DNA from: CAYFVU01 sp964594775
GTDB taxonomy: Bacteria; Spirochaetota; Spirochaetia; DSM-16054; Sediminispirochaetaceae
Reading direction: 5' to 3'
Assembly: GCA_964594775.1 (NCBI GenBank)
Contig: CAZQNO010000008.1
Span: 1 to 64,000, forward strand
Length of the DNA: 64,000 bases
Shown: positions 61,670 through 64,000 of the stretch, piece after piece
Numbering within the stretch: position 1 is the first letter of the stretch
Layout: the number at the start of each line of letters is the position of its first letter
Program-made: the position numbers and the translations under genes
Notes under the pieces: generated by a model
What the model saw: the letters and a program-made list of their open reading frames with translations, nothing else
Told to the model about the DNA's origin: nothing
Databases searched by the model: none

Positions 61670-62974
61670 TTGGACATCAGTAAAGAGACCATTACCATAA
61701 AAAAAATTCTGCTCCTATGGTTTCCTCTGGCGGTCATGTGGATATTCATGGCCGTCGAGCAGCCCGGAGTGAATGCGGTCATTGCACGCCTCAGTAATCC
61801 CACATTGAATCTGGCCGCTTACGGGGTCATGTTCCCCATAGCTCTCATCATAGAGGCGCCGATCATCCAGATGCTCGCCGCGGCGACCGCTCTTACCGAC
61901 GGAATAGGAAACTACAGCCGACTGCTGCGCTTCATGCACAAGTGGGCCCTGGGATTGACCGCCGTTCATCTTCTCGTGGTAATCACCCCCATCTATTCGC
62001 TGCTGGTAGGCGATCTTCTGGGTGTTCCGGAAGAGATAATCGGCACGAGCCGCAATGCCTTTTTTATCATGCTTCCCTGGACGCCTAGCATTGGATATCG
62101 GCGGCTCTGGCAGGGAGTGCTTATTCGGCACGGAAAGACGAAGGAAATCAGCTACATCATGTTTATTCGTCTTGCCGTGACCCTCGGCAGTCTCTACTTT
62201 GCCTACCGGATCGGCTGGGACAGAGGAGCCTATGTGGGGGCCGGCGCCCTCGTTATGGGGGTGATTGCCGGAATGCTTTCCGCCTACTTTTTTTCCCGTC
62301 CGGTCGTCCGTGGTTTGGGAGAAGAGGATCCGGAGAAGGTCATCTCCGGCAGCGAGCTCTTAAAGTTTTACATTCCCCTCATTCTCACCAGTCTTATTAC
62401 CTTTCTTGCCCGGCCGATGCTCAACTTCGGAATCGCCAGAGCTGCAATGCCCCTCGTTTCCTTGGCGGTCTGGCCGGTAGTCTTGAGCGTGATGTTTATC
62501 TTTCGCTCTCTTTCTCTCGCCTATCAGGAGGTGGTCGTGGCCCTGCTTAAGGAGGAGACGGATGTGCGGCTGCTGCGCAGATTCGCCGGCCTCTTGGCGC
62601 TCATCTCCGGATCTCTCTTTCTCGCCTTCGTGCTCTCGCCGGCGGGCTACTTCTGGTTCGACAAGGCGGCGGGGCTGCCGGGTGAGCTTCTTCCCCATGC
62701 TATGGTCCCCGCTCTCATCGTCACCACCCTGCCCGTTTTTTCGGCCTTCATCTCCTGGTTTCGCGGGCTGCTGATCTACCGGGGACAGACGGTGAAAATC
62801 GCCCAGGCGGTGATTGTGAATACCACCAGTCTCTTTCTCATCGTGTACTTTGGCCCGCTTTTTTTCGAAATAAGCGGGGTGAATCTCGCCGCCGGCGCAT
62901 TCAGCCTTTCTCTTCTTTTCGAATTGATTTTTCTTCTTGTGGTGACGAGGCGGCAGAAGAGTTTCTTCAAATAG
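61670..62974 (+). CDS. ANKH/MATE-like membrane transporter
   Basis: A 434-residue protein with about twelve hydrophobic segments, starting at TTG 61670 after GGAGAGG. WFPLAVMWIFMAVEQPGVNAVIARLSNP and PIALIIEAPIIQMLAAATAL resemble the progressive-ankylosis (ANKH) family, distant MATE relatives, and GYRRLWQGVLIRHGKT is the arginine-rich cytoplasmic loop typical of it. Vertebrate ANKH exports small anions such as pyrophosphate or citrate; the bacterial substrate is unknown. Confidence 0.75.
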   Translation: MDISKETITIKKILLLWFPLAVMWIFMAVEQPGVNAVIARLSNPTLNLAAYGVMFPIALIIEAPIIQMLAAATALTDGIGNYSRLLRFMHKWALGLTAVHLLVVITPIYSLLVGDLLGVPEEIIGTSRNAFFIMLPWTPSIGYRRLWQGVLIRHGKTKEISYIMFIRLAVTLGSLYFAYRIGWDRGAYVGAGALVMGVIAGMLSAYFFSRPVVRGLGEEDPEKVISGSELLKFYIPLILTSLITFLARPMLNFGIARAAMPLVSLAVWPVVLSVMFIFRSLSLAYQEVVVALLKEETDVRLLRRFAGLLALISGSLFLAFVLSPAGYFWFDKAAGLPGELLPHAMVPALIVTTLPVFSAFISWFRGLLIYRGQTVKIAQAVIVNTTSLFLIVYFGPLFFEISGVNLAAGAFSLSLLFELIFLLVVTRRQKSFFK

Positions 62975-62975
62975 G

Positions 62976-63004
62976 ATGACAAAATAAGCACGCACGAGTA
63001 GAAT
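62976..63004 (+). promoter_or_regulatory. Promoter of the FAH-family gene, leaderless geometry
   Basis: ATGACA at 62976-62981, 17-bp spacer, TAGAAT at 62999-63004, 6 nt to ATG at 63011. No Shine-Dalgarno. Confidence 0.6.
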
Positions 63005-63010
63005 GCCGCT

Positions 63011-63721
63011 ATGATTACCTTACCTATAGCCGATAGCAGTGAAACCTCTACGGTTTCTCCTTCAAAAATTATTGCCCTCGGGCTCAACTACATGGATCAC
63101 GTGCAGGAACGGGGAGTTTTAGAGAAGGGGGCAAGCGCCGATGAAGCTCCTTCCGAACCGGTTCTCTTCGCAAAGACCCCCAACGTGCTGATCGGCCCCG
63201 ATGAAGCGATCATCATCCCCGCCTTTCTCGACGAGTACGGTTTCGATGACATGCGGGTGGATTACGAGGCGGAGCTCGCCGTGGTCATAGGGAAGCGCTG
63301 TTCCCGGGTTTCTGAGGAAGAGGCCCTGGACTATGTCTTCGGCTATACCTGCATGAACGATGTCAGCCAGCGCAACCTGCAGCGGGGTGACCGTTCGGGC
63401 TGGTTCCGGGGCAAGAGTCTCGACACCTTCGGCCCCGTCGGGCCCCGGATAGTGCCGGCGGCGCTGCTGCCGGACCCGCAGACCCTCGATATCCGCTGTC
63501 GTCTCAACGGAAAAACGGTGCAGGAGTCCAATACCCGCCATATGATCTTTTCTGTTGCCCGCTCCATTGCCTTTATTTCCAAACAGATATGCCTGGAGCC
63601 CGGCGACATCATCGCCACCGGCACTCCCAGCGGCGTCGGGCGCATCAGCGGTGGAGACGTGGTGGAGGTCGAAGTCGAAGGCATAGGGGTCCTGAAAAAC
63701 CCCGTAGTCAAAGAGGCCTAA
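63011..63721 (+). CDS. Fumarylacetoacetate hydrolase family protein
   Basis: A 236-residue single-domain FAH protein. KIIALGLNYMDHV starts the domain, EPVLFAKTPNVLIGP follows, DYEAELAVVIGKRC supplies the metal-binding Glu pair, YTCMNDVSQRNLQ and SLDTFGPVGPRIV the substrate loop, and PGDIIATGTPSGVG the C-terminal signature. Size and motif set fit acylpyruvate hydrolases/oxaloacetate decarboxylases (FAHD1 type). Divalent-metal dependent and cytoplasmic. Stands alone. Confidence 0.92.
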   Translation: MITLPIADSSETSTVSPSKIIALGLNYMDHVQERGVLEKGASADEAPSEPVLFAKTPNVLIGPDEAIIIPAFLDEYGFDDMRVDYEAELAVVIGKRCSRVSEEEALDYVFGYTCMNDVSQRNLQRGDRSGWFRGKSLDTFGPVGPRIVPAALLPDPQTLDIRCRLNGKTVQESNTRHMIFSVARSIAFISKQICLEPGDIIATGTPSGVGRISGGDVVEVEVEGIGVLKNPVVKEA

Positions 63722-63762
63722 TAACCGCCCGCCCGGCCGCTGTCCCTCTTTTCCCTGTCTGC

Positions 63763-63909
63763 TCAGCTTTCGCTGCTCTCTAATGCCCGCAGCCCTTTTT
63801 CAATTTTTCGAATTCTCGTGTCCATCTGGGTCATCCTGAATTCTATTGAATTGAGGACCCAGAAAAGTTTATTAAAAGAGGAGAAGTTGTGAAATGAGCA
63901 GGGAGACAC
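63763..63909 (-). CDS. Possible small protein at right end
   Basis: A 48-residue frame from a GTG at 63909; the stretch FNKLFWVLNSIEFRMTQMD looks protein-like and the tail (RIRKIEKGLRALE) is helical. The start is uncertain: it overlaps the membrane-protein end by 38 nt, and ATG at 63828 would leave only about 20 residues. Could be a short anchored or coiled-coil protein, or chance. Confidence 0.3.
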   Translation of the reverse strand: MSPCSFHNFSSFNKLFWVLNSIEFRMTQMDTRIRKIEKGLRALESSES

Positions 63910-64000
63910 CCATCATTACCAGCGAAGGAGGAATGAGAGAAATAATACTCTTCTCGAGGCTGCTGCCGAAGTATTCACAGGTCACGATGAGGCAGACATG
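63872..64000 (-). CDS. C-terminal end of a membrane protein (cut by window edge)
   Basis: The last 43 codons of a minus-strand gene entering from the right. The visible residues contain a hydrophobic helix (LIPPSLVMMGVSLLISQLLLF) and stop at TAA 63872-63874. Too little to identify. Confidence 0.5.
   Translation of the reverse strand, partial: HVCLIVTCEYFGSSLEKSIISLIPPSLVMMGVSLLISQLLLF

Noticed and set aside
1..64000. tRNA, rRNA, CRISPR, insertion sequence or prophage genes
   Set aside because: I saw no cloverleaf-like or CCA-ended segments, no regularly spaced repeats, and no transposase, integrase or phage proteins.

Overview
The window (about 60% GC, gene-dense, one scaffold gap at 60435-60534) most resembles the chromosome of a free-living spirochaete. 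The pointers are a MurA with Asp in place of the fosfomycin-target Cys, a very large FapA (DUF342) protein behind a MinD-like ATPase, an HD-GYP response regulator, a sigma-54 activator without a Fis domain, and a group 2 sigma factor. This is inference from protein character; there is no rRNA or other phylogenetic marker here. I found no tRNA, rRNA, CRISPR array, insertion sequence or prophage.

Layout. (1) 1-13 kb is a compact, plus-strand, largely overlapping polysaccharide operon: three GT4 glycosyltransferases, an AsnB-type amidotransferase, an ATP-grasp ligase, a polysaccharide deacetylase, UDP-glucuronate 4-epimerase, UDP-glucuronate decarboxylase, a GT2/GtrA pair and a Wzi-like outer-membrane barrel. 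It probably builds and exports a uronate/xylose-containing surface glycan. Right behind it is a 1045-residue protein that looks like a Wzi-like barrel fused to a POTRA plus Omp85-like barrel. (2) 16-26 kb holds a GT-C glycosyltransferase, dCTP deaminase, a decayed CCA-transferase-like HD protein, a lipoprotein, murA, and a minus-strand trio: a DjlA-like co-chaperone and two LptF/LptG-shaped membrane proteins. (3) 26.4-31.4 kb has a cluster of DnaA boxes, an OmpR-like regulator, PspA, a STAS/zinc-ribbon protein, an NtrC-type regulator and FxsA. (4) 31.4-40.8 kb encodes WecG/TagA, RsmE, YjbQ, a C-terminal processing protease, a MinD-like ATPase, giant FapA and Lgt. (5) 40.8-45.9 kb is signalling: HD-GYP response regulator, Hpt protein, a GH36 alpha-galactosidase, a group 2 sigma factor with an elaborate leader, and a receiver protein ending in a 52-bp perfect palindrome. 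(6) 46-53.8 kb is metal handling (NicO, DUF1007, FeoB, FeoA, a second FeoA, a CDF exporter) with a shortened AAC(3)-family gene and an aminopeptidase P. (7) 54-64 kb holds iPGM, polyprenyl synthase, an M23 peptidase, a PAS-GGDEF-EAL protein, a gapped class II photolyase, an ANKH/MATE-like transporter and an FAH-family hydrolase.

The strongest non-routine signals are regulatory or architectural. At least six genes have a good -35/-10 promoter whose -10 hexamer ends only 6-7 nt before the start codon and no Shine-Dalgarno, so they look leaderless. The sigma-factor mRNA leader can form a perfect 10-bp helix that hides its ribosome binding site, below a -10 box embedded in a palindrome. The Wzi/Omp85 fusion beside the glycan operon is the best candidate for an undescribed export component.
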